64,000 nucleotides of DNA from Burkholderiales bacterium (GTDB lineage: Bacteria > Pseudomonadota > Gammaproteobacteria > Burkholderiales > Burkholderiaceae_C). The position numbers and the translations under genes are program-made. The notes beneath the pieces were generated by a model. The model saw only the letters and a list, made by a program, of their open reading frames with translations, had not been told where the DNA came from and made no database searches. Positions 1 to 9,332 of the stretch are shown here, one piece after another; position 1 is the first letter of the stretch; each line of letters starts with the position of its first letter. The DNA lies in assembly GCA_016223165.1 (NCBI GenBank), contig JACRPO010000005.1, positions 902,926-966,925 on the forward strand, written 5' to 3'.

Positions 1-722
1 TCGGCCAGGCCATCGACCCGCTCCCGGCGGATCTCTTCGCCCGCCGGCGGCGCCGGCAGGGCCGGGTCGACGAGGGCCCAGTCGTGCAGCACGGCGCCGA
101 GGAAGCTGTCGGCGCAGCCGCGCAGGCTGGCGACGATGCTCAGGATGCGCGGCGAGCGGGCCGAGGCGGCGAGCAGCAGGTCGTAGGTGGCGAGGCCCGT
201 GCGCTGCATCAGCAGCTTGCAGCTGGCGTAGGCGTGCTTCAGGCTCTCGGGGTGGTCGGCGGCCATCAGCAGCGGGCGCGCGGCGCGGCGCGACAGCATG
301 CGCGCCAGATCGGCCGCCTCGGCGTGCAGCAGCACGACATCGGCACTGGGCACGGCATCGAAGAGCGCCTCGACGAAGCGGGCGGCCGAGCCGCGCGTAT
401 CGACGTGCTGCAGCGGCAGGCCGCGCGCCGGCAGGTAGGCGACGCCGGGCATCATCAGCTCGACACCGGCAGCGAGATCGAGGCGCGCCATTTCGTGCGG
501 CGCCGGTGCCGAGAGCGCGGCATCGACGACGAGCACCTGGCGCCCCAGGCACGACAGCGTCGCCGCGGCGCGGTCCAGCACCGTGGCGTTGAAGGCCACG
601 TGCGGGTTGGCGGCCAGCGCGATGACCTGGCGCGAGCGGCCCGCCCGGCCCGAGAAGAGCTGGCGCAGGCCTTCGGCCTGGTCGAGCGGTACCGATGCGG
701 AGGTGGCGTAGAAGTCGCGCAT
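1..722 (-). CDS. flhG: FlhG/MinD-like flagellar protein with degenerate P-loop (3' end off window)
   Basis: The reading frame starts at ATG 722-720 and runs off the left edge after 240 codons, so the C-terminus is missing. It begins 41 bp downstream of flhF, where FlhG (FleN/YlxH), a MinD-family ATPase that limits flagellar number, is expected. The fold is recognisable: QVIALAANPHVAFNAT occupies the place of the Walker A strand and loop, and GRQVLVVDAALSA matches the MinD strand that normally ends in DADLG. The deviant Walker A consensus (KGGVGKT) is absent; neither lysine nor the glycines are present. Nucleotide binding as in canonical FlhG is therefore doubtful. The family call rests on gene order and this partial similarity. 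It could equally be a separate MinD-like lineage that replaces FlhG in some betaproteobacteria. Confidence 0.6.
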   Translation of the reverse strand, partial: MRDFYATSASVPLDQAEGLRQLFSGRAGRSRQVIALAANPHVAFNATVLDRAAATLSCLGRQVLVVDAALSAPAPHEMARLDLAAGVELMMPGVAYLPARGLPLQHVDTRGSAARFVEALFDAVPSADVVLLHAEAADLARMLSRRAARPLLMAADHPESLKHAYASCKLLMQRTGLATYDLLLAASARSPRILSIVASLRGCADSFLGAVLHDWALVDPALPAPPAGEEIRRERVDGLA

Positions 723-763
723 GGCCGGTGTTCGGTGGGCTGGGTCCGCGTGCGAAAGGGTGT

Positions 764-2608
764 TCAGGCCAGCGCCGCGGGAGCGGTGCGGGTGGCATCG
801 GCCGCGAAGGGCTGGCCGGCGAAGACGAGGTTCACCTCGGCCGGCTCCATGCGCCAGGCCGGCGCGCCCTGCGCGCGCAGGGCGCGCTGCACGAGCGCGT
901 GCGCCGAAAGGCGATGCCAGTCCTCGGGCACGCGCTGGCCGTTGGCGACGGCCAGCACCTTCAGGCGCGCGCGGATCATGGCGTCGAGCGCCGGGGCCAG
1001 CTTCACGGCCTCGTCGACCTTGGACAGCACGACACCGCGGCAGCCGGGGCCGGCGTAGGCCGAGAGCTGGTCTTCGATGGTTTCGCCCTGCGCGGCGGCG
1101 CTGATGACGACGAGGCGGTTGATCGACGGCCGCTGCAGCATCTCGAGCAGCTCGCGCGTGCGCGTGTCGCGCTGCGCCATGCCGGCGGTGTCGATGAGCA
1201 CCATGCGCTTGCCCGACAAGAGCTCGAGCAGGTCCTCGAGCGAGGCGCGGTCGTGCGCCGTATGCACCGGCACGCCGAGGATGCGGCCGTAGGTGCGCAA
1301 CTGCTCGTGCGCGGCAACGCGGTAGGCGTCCAGCGTGACGAGGCCGAGATTGGTGGCGCCGTGCTTGGTGGCGAAGGCGGCGGCCAGCTTGGCCGTGCTC
1401 GTGGTCTTGCCGACACCGGTGGCGCCGATGAGGGCATACACGCCGCCGACATCCTCGAGCGCAGCTTCGCGCTCGCCGGTGGCGAGGTTGCGTTCCAGCA
1501 CGCCGGCGGCCCAGGAGATCTCCTCGACCTCGGCGGGCAGGCATTCGGCCAGGCGCCGCGTCAGCGCCGGCGAGAAGCCGGCGTCGAGCAGGCGCTGCGT
1601 GAGCTGGGCCTGGCGCGGCTGGCGCTGCAGCTTCTCCATGAACGCGAGCGCGCCGAAACGCTGCTCGATGAGGCCGCGCATCGAACGCAGCTCGCTCATC
1701 ATGGCTGTCTGGTCCTGGCGCGGCTCGGCCAGCGCCGTGGGCGCGGCAACGCCGCCCTGCGCGAGGGGCCGATGCAGCACCGGCGGCTCGGGCCGCTCGG
1801 GCCTCTTCACCGGGGCCACCTTGTGCAGCGCCGGCACGGGCTCGGCGGCTTGCGTCGGCTGTGTCAGCTGCGTCTGCTGCATTGACGCGGGACGCACGGG
1901 CGCGGCGGCGGGCCGGGCCACGCGCGGCGCGGCCGCCTGCGGCACCGGCTGCGCCGGCGACCGGGGCGTCGGCCTCGCCAGGGCCTCGGCCATGGCCGCG
2001 GCACGCGCCACGCCGGGGGCGCCGAAGGTCGAATCGGCAAAGCCGTGCGCAGGCATGGACGACTGGCGCGCCTCGACGCGCTCGGCATGCTGCGCCGCCA
2101 GGCGCGCACGCGCCTGGGCGATCGGCGAGACCACGGGCGGCACCGGCGGCTCGGGTTCATGCTGTGCTGCGCCGAGCTCGGCCTGGCGGCGCTTGAGCAT
2201 GCGTTCGCGCACGTAGTCCTGGAACGACAGCGTGCTCATCTCGAGCTGGCGCACGTCCTCGCCGACCTCGGGGTCGGGCAGGCGGCTGTTGAGCGTCGGC
2301 TCGACGCGCTCGCGGCGCACGCCGCCACGTGCCGCCGGCTGCGGCCGGGCCGCTTCCGTGCCCAGCGCACCGAAGGTCGAGGGCCGCGGCTCCGCGCGGG
2401 CGGGGGCGGAGGCAGGTGCGGACGCAGTTGCGGACAAGCGGGCACCGACGCGCTCGAGGTGCTCCACGCTCTCGGGTGCCATCGCGAGCACCTCCACGCC
2501 TTCGGCGCAGGGCTTGGTGCTCATCACCACGGCGTCGTCGCCGAAGGCCTGGCGGACCAGGGCGAGAGCGTCGCGCGGCGTACGGCCGGTGAATCGCTTG
2601 AGGTTCAT
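764..2608 (-). CDS. flhF: Flagellar biosynthesis GTPase FlhF
   Basis: 614 residues, an SRP-type GTPase that in polar flagellates helps place the flagellum and recruits export components at the membrane. The Walker A motif GATGVGKTTSTAKLAA lies near residue 393. It is followed by the switch-region strand LGLVTLDAYRVAAHEQL, the G3 segment VLIDTAGMAQRD and the G4-like VLSKVDEA. The N-terminus starts MNLKRFTGRTPRDALALVRQ, the usual basic FlhF B-domain opening. A low-complexity Pro/Ala/Arg linker fills residues about 85-300 and makes this protein longer than many FlhF proteins. It follows flhA after about 100 bp and precedes the FlhG-like gene, the common flhA-flhF-flhG order. Identification is secure. 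Confidence 0.95.
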   Translation of the reverse strand: MNLKRFTGRTPRDALALVRQAFGDDAVVMSTKPCAEGVEVLAMAPESVEHLERVGARLSATASAPASAPARAEPRPSTFGALGTEAARPQPAARGGVRRERVEPTLNSRLPDPEVGEDVRQLEMSTLSFQDYVRERMLKRRQAELGAAQHEPEPPVPPVVSPIAQARARLAAQHAERVEARQSSMPAHGFADSTFGAPGVARAAAMAEALARPTPRSPAQPVPQAAAPRVARPAAAPVRPASMQQTQLTQPTQAAEPVPALHKVAPVKRPERPEPPVLHRPLAQGGVAAPTALAEPRQDQTAMMSELRSMRGLIEQRFGALAFMEKLQRQPRQAQLTQRLLDAGFSPALTRRLAECLPAEVEEISWAAGVLERNLATGEREAALEDVGGVYALIGATGVGKTTSTAKLAAAFATKHGATNLGLVTLDAYRVAAHEQLRTYGRILGVPVHTAHDRASLEDLLELLSGKRMVLIDTAGMAQRDTRTRELLEMLQRPSINRLVVISAAAQGETIEDQLSAYAGPGCRGVVLSKVDEAVKLAPALDAMIRARLKVLAVANGQRVPEDWHRLSAHALVQRALRAQGAPAWRMEPAEVNLVFAGQPFAADATRTAPAALA

Positions 2609-2711
2609 GCCGCCTCCGGCCGTGCCGTCTCAAGGGAGGCGAGCCCCACACGGGTCACGAAGTGGCCCGGCCTCTCCGTTCTGGGGCAGCGAACGCCGTT
2701 GAGCTTGGGGG

Positions 2712-4862
2712 TCATGCGGTTGCTCCGATGATCGAGCCGATGCGGATGGTGTGGGTCTCGGGAATCTCGCTGTGCGCCAGCACCTTCAGGCGCGGCGCAG
2801 CGCGCTTGAGCAGGCGGGCGACCGGCGCGCGGATCGGGTCGGGCACGAGCAGGCAGGCGGGGTGGCCCCGGTCCTCCTGCGAGCGCGCCGTGTCGGCGGC
2901 ACTCTTGGCCAGCGTGTCGGCGATGCCGGGGTCCAGCGCCGCGCCGTGCGGCGAGTTCAGGGCTTGCGTCACCAGGCGCTCGAGGTCGGGGTCGAGCGCG
3001 ATCACGTCGAGCTCGCGCACCGGGCCGTAGATCTGCTGCACGATGGCCGGCGCGAGGTGCGTGCGGATGCGCCGCGCCAGCTCGTGCGGGTCGCTCACCG
3101 TGCTGGCGTGCTCGGCCAGGCATTCGATGATCGAGCGCATGTCGCGGATGTGCACGCCCTCTTCCAGCAGCAACTGCAGTACACGCTGGAGAGTGGGAAT
3201 GGCGACCATCTTGGGCACGACGTCTTCGATGAGCTTGGGGGCGAGCTTGGTGACGTGCTCGACGAGTTGCTGGGTCTCGACTCGGCCCAGCAGGCGGGCG
3301 GCATTCACCTGCATCAAGTGTGAGAGGTGGGTGGCGACGACGGTCGGGCAATCAACGACCGTAAACCCGGCCATCTGCGCCATCTCCTTGTGCCGCTCGT
3401 CGATCCAGACGGCGGGCAGGCCGAAGGCGGGGTCCACGGTGCGCGTGCCGGGCAGTTGCGCCATCACGGCGCCGCCGTTCGGGCCCGGGCCGCCGGGGTT
3501 GATGGCCAGCCACATGCCCGGCATCGCCTCGCCTTCGCCGGCCACGGCGCCGCGCAGCGTGACGCGGTACACGCTCGGCTTGAGCTCGACGAGGTTGTCG
3601 CGGATGTGCACCGGCGGCGGCAGGAAGCCCACGTCCTGCGCGAACTTCTTGCGCACGCCCTTGATGCGGGCGAGCAGGTCACCCGTTCTGGAACTGCCCG
3701 GGCCGCCGGACTTGTCGACGAGCGCGATGAGCCGGTAGCCGACCTCCAGGCCGAGCGTGTCCACCGGCGTCAGGTCGTCCCAGCTCGCCTCGGGGTTGGC
3801 CTCGCGCGACGCCACCACCTCGGTGCGCTCGGGCGCGGCGGCGGCGCGCCTCTTGGTCTGGTGCAACTGCCAGGCGAGCGCGGCCAGGCCGAGCGCGATG
3901 ACGACGAAGACGACGTGCGGCATGCCCGGCACGACACCGAGGCCGCCGATGATGGCCGCCGTCAGCGCCAGCGAGCGCGGCGAGTCGAACACCTGGCCGC
4001 GGATCTGCGTGCCGATGTCCTCCTCCTTGCCGACGCGCGAGACGACCATCGCCGCCGCCACCGAGATGAGCAGGCCCGGGATCTGCGCCACCAGCGCATC
4101 GCCGACGGCCAGCACGACGTAGCTGCGCGCCGCCTCGCCGCCGCCCATGCCGTGCGTGGCCATGCCGATGACGAAGCCGCCGACGATGTTGATGAGCAGG
4201 ATCAGGATGCCGGCCATCGCGTCGCCGCGCACGAACTTGCTCGCACCATCCATGGAGCCGAAGAAGTCCGCTTCCTCGCCGACCTCGGAGCGGCGGCGCC
4301 TGGCCTCCTTCTCGTCGATGAGGCCGGCATTGAGGTCGGCGTCGATCGCCATCTGCTTGCCGGGCATGGCGTCGAGCGCGAACCGGGCGCCGACCTCGGC
4401 GATGCGCTCGGCACCCTTGGTGACGACGACGAAGTTGATGACGACGAGGATGGCGAAGACGATCAGGCCGACGGCGAAGTTGCCGCCGATGAGGAAGTGG
4501 CCGAAGGCCTCGATCACCTTGCCGGCCGCGGCCGGCCCGGTGTGGCCCTCGGTGAGCACGACGCGCGTCGAGGCGACGTTGAGCGACAGGCGCAGCAGCG
4601 TCGTCACCAGCAGCACGCTCGGCAGCGCGGCGAAGTCGAGCGGGCGCACCATCTGCGCCGACACCATCACCACCATCAGCGCGAGCGCGATGTTGAAGGT
4701 GAAGAGCAGGTCGAGCACGAAGGCCGGCAGCGGCAGCACCATCATCGCCAGCATCAGCACGACGAAGACGGGCAGCACGAGCGCCTTCAGCGCAGCGCTG
4801 CGGGCGCCGCCGGCCTGGCGCGGGTCGAGCGCGGCGCGCAGCGAGGCGAAGAGCTCGTTCAT
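2712..4862 (-). CDS. flhA: Flagellar type III export gate protein FlhA
   Basis: 716 residues. FlhA is the large integral-membrane component of the flagellar export gate; its cytoplasmic C-domain docks chaperone-substrate complexes. The N-terminal half is rich in membrane helices (for example LVLPVFVVLMLAMMVLPLPA near residue 30). It contains the conserved cytoplasmic loop with DADLNAGLIDEKEARRRR around residue 170. The C-terminal half is soluble and ends in the family region with EIPETHTIRIGSI. Length matches the family (about 690-710). It lies between flhB (58 bp upstream) and flhF (about 100 bp downstream) on the same strand and is probably co-transcribed with both. Confidence 0.97.
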   Translation of the reverse strand: MNELFASLRAALDPRQAGGARSAALKALVLPVFVVLMLAMMVLPLPAFVLDLLFTFNIALALMVVMVSAQMVRPLDFAALPSVLLVTTLLRLSLNVASTRVVLTEGHTGPAAAGKVIEAFGHFLIGGNFAVGLIVFAILVVINFVVVTKGAERIAEVGARFALDAMPGKQMAIDADLNAGLIDEKEARRRRSEVGEEADFFGSMDGASKFVRGDAMAGILILLINIVGGFVIGMATHGMGGGEAARSYVVLAVGDALVAQIPGLLISVAAAMVVSRVGKEEDIGTQIRGQVFDSPRSLALTAAIIGGLGVVPGMPHVVFVVIALGLAALAWQLHQTKRRAAAAPERTEVVASREANPEASWDDLTPVDTLGLEVGYRLIALVDKSGGPGSSRTGDLLARIKGVRKKFAQDVGFLPPPVHIRDNLVELKPSVYRVTLRGAVAGEGEAMPGMWLAINPGGPGPNGGAVMAQLPGTRTVDPAFGLPAVWIDERHKEMAQMAGFTVVDCPTVVATHLSHLMQVNAARLLGRVETQQLVEHVTKLAPKLIEDVVPKMVAIPTLQRVLQLLLEEGVHIRDMRSIIECLAEHASTVSDPHELARRIRTHLAPAIVQQIYGPVRELDVIALDPDLERLVTQALNSPHGAALDPGIADTLAKSAADTARSQEDRGHPACLLVPDPIRAPVARLLKRAAPRLKVLAHSEIPETHTIRIGSIIGATA

Positions 4863-4920
4863 CGCCCTTCCCTATGCGCTGCGGGCCGCGGCACGAGCGC
4901 TTCGCAGCGACCGTGCGCGT

Positions 4921-6090
4921 TCATGCGCCCGCCCCGTCAGCGGCCGGGGCCCCGCCGGCCAGCGGATCCATGTCTTCGGGCACTTCCGGCACCGGCGCCG
5001 TCGCGCCGAACGGGCGGCCGGCGGCGGCCGCGTCGCGCAGCTGGTACACCCAGGCCAGCACCTGGGCCACGGCGCCGAAGAGGCGCGCCGGCACCTCGTG
5101 GTCGACCTCGGTGTGCGCGTACAGCGCACGCGCCAGCGGCGGCGCCTGCAGCACGGGCACGCGCGCTTCCTTGGCGATGTCGCGGATGCGCAGCGCGAGC
5201 AGGTCGGCGCCCTTGGCGACGACGCGCGGCGCGCCCATCTTCGCCTCGTCGTACTTCAGCGCCACCGCGTAGTGCGTGGGGTTCATCACCACCAGGTCGG
5301 CACGCGGCACGGCGGCGAGCATGCGGCGGTTGACGAGCTCGCGCATGCGCGCGCGCATCCGGCCCTTGACCTCGGTGTTGCCCTCGGACTCGCGCATCTC
5401 GCGCTTGACCTCCTCGAGGCTCATGCGCAGGCGGCGCGCCAGCATGTGCCGCTGCAGCGGCACGTCGATGACGGCGAACAGCGCGAGGAGCGCACCGATG
5501 GCGAGCAGCCCGCGCTGCAGCAGCTCGCCGGCCGACACGAGCGCCTGCGGCAGCGGCATCGCCAGCAGGCCGAGCGCGCTCGGCCACAGCGCGTTCAACA
5601 TCCAGCCGCCGGCCAGCACCAGCAGCAGCGACAGCCCGCAGGCCTTGGCGGCTTCGGTCACGTGGGCGCCCGAGAACAGGCGCACGAGGCCGGCCAGCGG
5701 GTCGAGCTTGCCGAACTGCGGCGCGAGCGGCTTGAGGGTGAAGTTCCAGCCGCCGCTCAGCAGGCCGGCGGCAAGCGCCAGCAGCACCGCAACGCCGCCG
5801 ATCGGCAGCAGCACCGACAGCAGCGTGCGCGACAACGCCGCGAGCCGCTCCGACATCGCCCGCGGGCTCGCGACCTGCGCGAGATCGAAGCGCAGCGCGT
5901 CGGCCAGCGCCAGCGTCAGCCAGCGGGTCAGCTCCGGCGCGAAGGCGGCCAGCAGCGCGACGCCGGCGCCGAGCGCCAGGAAGTGGCCGAGATCGCGCGA
6001 ACGCGCCACCTGGCCCTCGGCGCGCGCGCGCTCGATCTTGCGCGGCGTGGCGGGAAGGGTGCGGTTGGAGTGCTGCGCGTCGGCGGCCAT
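4921..6090 (-). CDS. flhB: Flagellar export switch protein FlhB
   Basis: 389 residues. FlhB sits in the export gate and switches substrate specificity from rod/hook to filament proteins after cleaving itself. The N-terminus has the typical basic start (ATPRKIERARAEGQVARS), followed by four predicted membrane helices up to about residue 210. The autocleavage motif NPTH is present at about residues 270-273 within VVMNPTHYAVALKYDE. The C-terminal cytoplasmic domain is somewhat extended and acidic. It is the first gene of flhB-flhA-flhF-flhG; the upstream terminator at 6172-6200 isolates it from cheZ, so its promoter should lie between 6091 and 6170. Confidence 0.97.
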   Translation of the reverse strand: MAADAQHSNRTLPATPRKIERARAEGQVARSRDLGHFLALGAGVALLAAFAPELTRWLTLALADALRFDLAQVASPRAMSERLAALSRTLLSVLLPIGGVAVLLALAAGLLSGGWNFTLKPLAPQFGKLDPLAGLVRLFSGAHVTEAAKACGLSLLLVLAGGWMLNALWPSALGLLAMPLPQALVSAGELLQRGLLAIGALLALFAVIDVPLQRHMLARRLRMSLEEVKREMRESEGNTEVKGRMRARMRELVNRRMLAAVPRADLVVMNPTHYAVALKYDEAKMGAPRVVAKGADLLALRIRDIAKEARVPVLQAPPLARALYAHTEVDHEVPARLFGAVAQVLAWVYQLRDAAAAGRPFGATAPVPEVPEDMDPLAGGAPAADGAGA

Positions 6091-6171
6091 GGCAGGTGTG
6101 CTTCGCCGTCACGGACGCGCGAGCCTTGCCATGGTGCCGGCCGTGGGGCCGGGCTTGAGGCCGATAAGAAG

Positions 6172-6200
6172 GACAAAACGCCGCGTGATCACGCGGCGTT
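6172..6200 (-). terminator. Rho-independent terminator after cheZ
   Basis: A perfect 24-base inverted repeat at 6177-6200 (arm AACGCCGCGTGA) is followed on the minus strand by a T run. This is a classical intrinsic terminator 35 bp beyond the cheZ stop codon. It ends the cheY-cheZ transcription unit before flhB. Confidence 0.85.
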
Positions 6201-6234
6201 GCGTCGAGGGGCGGGCCGGCCCGGGCCCGGAGCT

Positions 6235-6882
6235 TCAGAACCCGAGGCTGGCGAGCAGGTCGTCGACCGCGCCCTGGTTGCTGACCACGTCGGTGCGGCC
6301 TTCGGGGTTGACCACGGGACCGTTGAGCAGCCCGGGGTCGACGCGCTCGCGCTGGTCTTCGGGAACGACGGAGACGAGCAGCTTGACGAGGCTGTCCTCG
6401 AGCTCGGTGGCGAGCGTGATCACCTTCGTCACCACCTGGCCGGTGAGATCGTGGAAATCCTGCGCCAGCATGATGTCGGTGAGGTGGCTGTCGATCGAGC
6501 CGGTGCTGCGCTCGACATCCTCGACGAAGTTCATCACCGCGCCCGAAGCCACGGCTTTCACCGGGTCGGCGACGATGCGGCGGGCGATCTCGCGCGTCGC
6601 CGCCGAGATGCGGGCGTGGTCGACCTTGGCCTGGTCGACCGAGTTGAGCACCTTGTTCGCGGCGTCGGCGGTCTTGCCGGCGATGTACGACAGGCGGCTG
6701 CGCGCGTCGGGCAGGCCCTCGGTGGCGATCTGCAGCCGGGGCATGACGCCGAGCTGCTCGAGGGTGTCGTGCAGCAGGCGCGTGAGGTTGCCGATCTGCT
6801 GGAAGACCTCGGGCGGGACCGGGCCGGCGGCGCCGGCCTGGGCCGCAGGCGGGGCCAGCGTGGTGGCGGTGTCCATCTTCAT
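6235..6882 (-). CDS. cheZ: Chemotaxis protein phosphatase CheZ
   Basis: 215 residues. CheZ dephosphorylates CheY-P and so resets the flagellar motor signal. The conserved QDFHDLTGQVVTKV segment carries the acidic/glutamine active-site helix (Asp and Gln). The C-terminus ends VDDLLASLGF, the amphipathic tail that grips CheY. The start was set at ATG 6882-6880 (MKMDTATT), which has a GAGAG ribosome-binding sequence upstream. A longer frame reaching 6945 would add a His-rich stretch overlapping the intergenic region and is not typical of the family. It lies 71 bp after cheY. Confidence 0.95.
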   Translation of the reverse strand: MKMDTATTLAPPAAQAGAAGPVPPEVFQQIGNLTRLLHDTLEQLGVMPRLQIATEGLPDARSRLSYIAGKTADAANKVLNSVDQAKVDHARISAATREIARRIVADPVKAVASGAVMNFVEDVERSTGSIDSHLTDIMLAQDFHDLTGQVVTKVITLATELEDSLVKLLVSVVPEDQRERVDPGLLNGPVVNPEGRTDVVSNQGAVDDLLASLGF

Positions 6883-6953
6883 GTTGTTCTCTCGTTGTCC
6901 GACCCGGGCGAGGCCGTGGACGTGGGCGTGAGCGTGGGGAGGCACATCGCGGG

Positions 6954-7352
6954 TCAGGCCGGCATCGCCAGCTTCTGCATGATCTTCAGCACCTTCTCCT
7001 CCAGCGTGGCCTTGGTGAAGGGCTTGACGATGTAGCCGGCGGCGCCGCTCTGGGCGGCGAGCACGATGTCCTCCTTGCGCGCCTCGGCGGTGACCATCAG
7101 CACGGGCAGGTGCTTCAGCGAATCATCGGCCTTGATCGCCTTCAGCAGGTCGAAGCCGTTCATGTTCGGCATGTTGATGTCCGAGACGACGAAGTCGTAC
7201 TTCGCGTTCTTCAGCATGTTCAGGGCCACGACGCCATCCTCGGCCTCGTCGGCGTTGTTGCAACCCATCTCCTTCAGGAGGCCGCGCACGATGCGACGCA
7301 TGGTCGAGAAGTCGTCGACGATGAGGAATTTGAGGTCCGTGGTGTTGCTCAT
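6954..7352 (-). CDS. cheY: Chemotaxis response regulator CheY
   Basis: 132 residues, a single receiver domain. The acidic pocket is Asp13-Asp14 in [12 protein letters not shown], the phosphorylated Asp is Asp58 in [12 protein letters not shown], the switch Thr lies in LMVTAEA and the conserved Lys in YIVKPF. CheY-P binds the flagellar switch to change rotation. It directly precedes cheZ, as in E. coli, and lies downstream of motB. Confidence 0.97.
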   Translation of the reverse strand: MSNTTDLKFLIVDDFSTMRRIVRGLLKEMGCNNADEAEDGVVALNMLKNAKYDFVVSDINMPNMNGFDLLKAIKADDSLKHLPVLMVTAEARKEDIVLAAQSGAAGYIVKPFTKATLEEKVLKIMQKLAMPA

Positions 7353-7405
7353 GAAGGGGCTTCCTGGAACAGGCGAGGCGCCGCGGCGCCAACTGGACGA
7401 GTTAC

Positions 7406-7429
7406 CTGACGATTTATCTGACGATTTAT
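7406..7429 (-). repeat. 12-bp tandem duplication across the motB stop codon
   Basis: CTGACGATTTAT occurs twice back to back at 7406-7417 and 7418-7429 (plus-strand reading). The motB TAA (7428-7426) lies inside one copy, so the 3' end of motB has been duplicated into the motB-cheY gap. Confidence 0.8.
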
Positions 7430-8400
7430 CGGATCGGTGCGGTCGGACTTGAACGCGCCGGCACGACCGGCGTGGCCGGCACCTCGGTGCCGGCCCCCGC
7501 CTCGGCGGCGGCCGGCTCGGCGGGCAACGCGCCGCCCCTGAGCGCGCGCTCCTCGGCCTCGCGGTTCATGACGATCAGGCTCATGCGCCGGTTGGCCGGC
7601 GCGCGTGGATCGGCGGGCACGAAGGGCACGCTCGCGGCGAGGCCGAGCACGCGCAGCACGTGCTCCTCGGGCAGGCCGCCGACGAGCAGCTCGCGCCGCG
7701 TGGCATTGGCGCGGTCGGACGAGAGCTCCCAGTTGCTGTAGCCGCGCTCGCCGCCGGGGAACGGCGTCGCGTCGGTATGGCCCTCGAGCGTCAGGCGATT
7801 GGGCACGCCGGCGAGCACGCCGCCGAGCTCGCGCAGCAACTCGCGCATGTAGGGCTGCAGGTCGGGGCTGCCGCTGGCGAACATCGGCCGCCCTTCCTCG
7901 TCGACGATCTGGATGCGCAGGCCGTCGGCGGTCATGTCGAGCAGGATCTGCGAGCGCATCATCGCCAGGCGCTCGTTGCCGGCGAGCTTGTTCTCGACCT
8001 TGCGCTTGAGCTCCTCGAGGCGCGCGATCTCGGCGCGCTGCTGCTCGGCCTTCAGCACGCGCAGGTTGATGGTGCTGCGGCGCGCATCGATCTCGCCGGC
8101 CTTGACCTGGCCGGTGGTGCGCGTGAGGTCCTGCCCGCCGCCCCTGACGACGTGCGAGGAGTCGCCCGAGCCCGAACCGCCCAGCATCGACACCTTCAGC
8201 GGCGAAGAGAAGTAGTCCGCGATGCCCTTCTTGTCGCCCTCGGTGGTGCTGCCGAGCAGCCACATGAGCAGGAAGAAGGCCATCATGGCGGTCACGAAGT
8301 CGGCGTAGGCGATCTTCCACGCGCCGCCATGGACGGCATGGCCGCCCTTCTTGACGCGCTTGATGATGATCGGCTGCAGCTTCTTGGCGTCTCCTGCCAT
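7426..8400 (-). CDS. motB: Flagellar motor stator protein MotB
   Basis: 324 residues. MotB forms with MotA the proton-driven stator and anchors it to peptidoglycan. A single membrane helix ([17 protein letters not shown]) follows Asp34, the proton-carrying residue in YADFVTAM. A plug/linker region comes next, then an OmpA-like peptidoglycan-binding domain ([12 protein letters not shown] near residue 195 to [12 protein letters not shown]). The C-terminal 40 residues are Ala/Pro-rich low complexity. It follows motA after 9 bp, so translation is probably coupled. Confidence 0.96.
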   Translation of the reverse strand: MAGDAKKLQPIIIKRVKKGGHAVHGGAWKIAYADFVTAMMAFFLLMWLLGSTTEGDKKGIADYFSSPLKVSMLGGSGSGDSSHVVRGGGQDLTRTTGQVKAGEIDARRSTINLRVLKAEQQRAEIARLEELKRKVENKLAGNERLAMMRSQILLDMTADGLRIQIVDEEGRPMFASGSPDLQPYMRELLRELGGVLAGVPNRLTLEGHTDATPFPGGERGYSNWELSSDRANATRRELLVGGLPEEHVLRVLGLAASVPFVPADPRAPANRRMSLIVMNREAEERALRGGALPAEPAAAEAGAGTEVPATPVVPARSSPTAPIR

Positions 8401-8409
8401 CGCAGCCTC

Positions 8410-9270
8410 CTACTTCTTGCCCTTCACGTGCCCTTCGAGCTCGACGAAGGTGGGCCGGTCGCCCGAGTACAGCACCTTGCGGCCGAACTCGATGGCCACC
8501 TGCGGTGCGTAGCCCTGCATGCTGGCCAGCAGCGTGGTCTTGATGCACTGCAGTTCCTTGCCCGCGTCTTCGACCTTCTGCTCGAGCAGGCCACCCAGCG
8601 GCTCGACGAAGCCGTAGGCGAGCAGGATGCCGAGGAAGGTGCCGACCAGGGCCGAGCCGATCATGCCGCCGAGCACGGCCGGCGGCTGGCCCACCGAGCC
8701 CATGGTGTTGACCACGCCCAGCACGGCCGCGACGATGCCGAAGGCCGGCAGGCCGCCGGCCAGGCGCGCGATGGCGGCGACGGCGGCATGTTCTTCCTGG
8801 TGGTGCGTCTCGATCTCGCTGTCCATCAGGCTCTCGATCTCGTGCGCGTTCAGGTTGCCCGACACCATCATGCGCAGGTAGTCGGTGACGAACTCGGTCA
8901 CGTGGTGGTCCTTGCCCACCGTGGCGTACTTCTGGAATATCGGCGAGCTGTGCGGGTCCTCGACGTCCTTCTCGATGGACATCAGGCCTTCCTTGCGCGC
9001 CTTCTGCAGGATGTCGAACAGCAGCGCCAGCAGTTCCATGTAGCGCGTCTTGCTGAACTTGCTGCCCTTGAAGCAGGCGCCCAGGCCCTTGAGCGAGGCC
9101 TTGACCACCTTCATCTGGTTGTTGGCCAGGAAGGCGCCGGTCGCGGCGCCGAAGATGGTGATCATCTCGAACGGCAACGCCTTCAGGATCACGCCGATGT
9201 TTCCACCGTGCACGATGTAGACCCCGAAGATGCAACCCAGGGCCAAGGCCCAGCCGACAATGACGAACAT
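8410..9270 (-). CDS. motA: Flagellar motor stator protein MotA
   Basis: 286 residues with four membrane helices, two near the N-terminus (MFVIVGWALALGCIFGVYIV and the following helix) and two near residues 165-220. The cytoplasmic loop contains RKEGLMSIEKD, which carries the charged residues that contact FliG. The start is the ATG at 9270-9268; the frame is open far upstream, but nothing there resembles MotA. It is co-directional with motB. Identification is secure. Confidence 0.97.
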   Translation of the reverse strand: MFVIVGWALALGCIFGVYIVHGGNIGVILKALPFEMITIFGAATGAFLANNQMKVVKASLKGLGACFKGSKFSKTRYMELLALLFDILQKARKEGLMSIEKDVEDPHSSPIFQKYATVGKDHHVTEFVTDYLRMMVSGNLNAHEIESLMDSEIETHHQEEHAAVAAIARLAGGLPAFGIVAAVLGVVNTMGSVGQPPAVLGGMIGSALVGTFLGILLAYGFVEPLGGLLEQKVEDAGKELQCIKTTLLASMQGYAPQVAIEFGRKVLYSGDRPTFVELEGHVKGKK

Positions 9271-9332
9271 GATGCGTTTGCGTGGGGCTCCCGGCCGCGC
9301 CGCGGCGCGCCCGGTAGCGGAAGATGGTGGGG

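Noticed and set aside
4147..7035. A 962-codon open frame on the plus strand across flhA, flhB and cheZ
   Set aside because: It is the complementary frame of well-recognised minus-strand genes in high-GC DNA and has no domain of its own.
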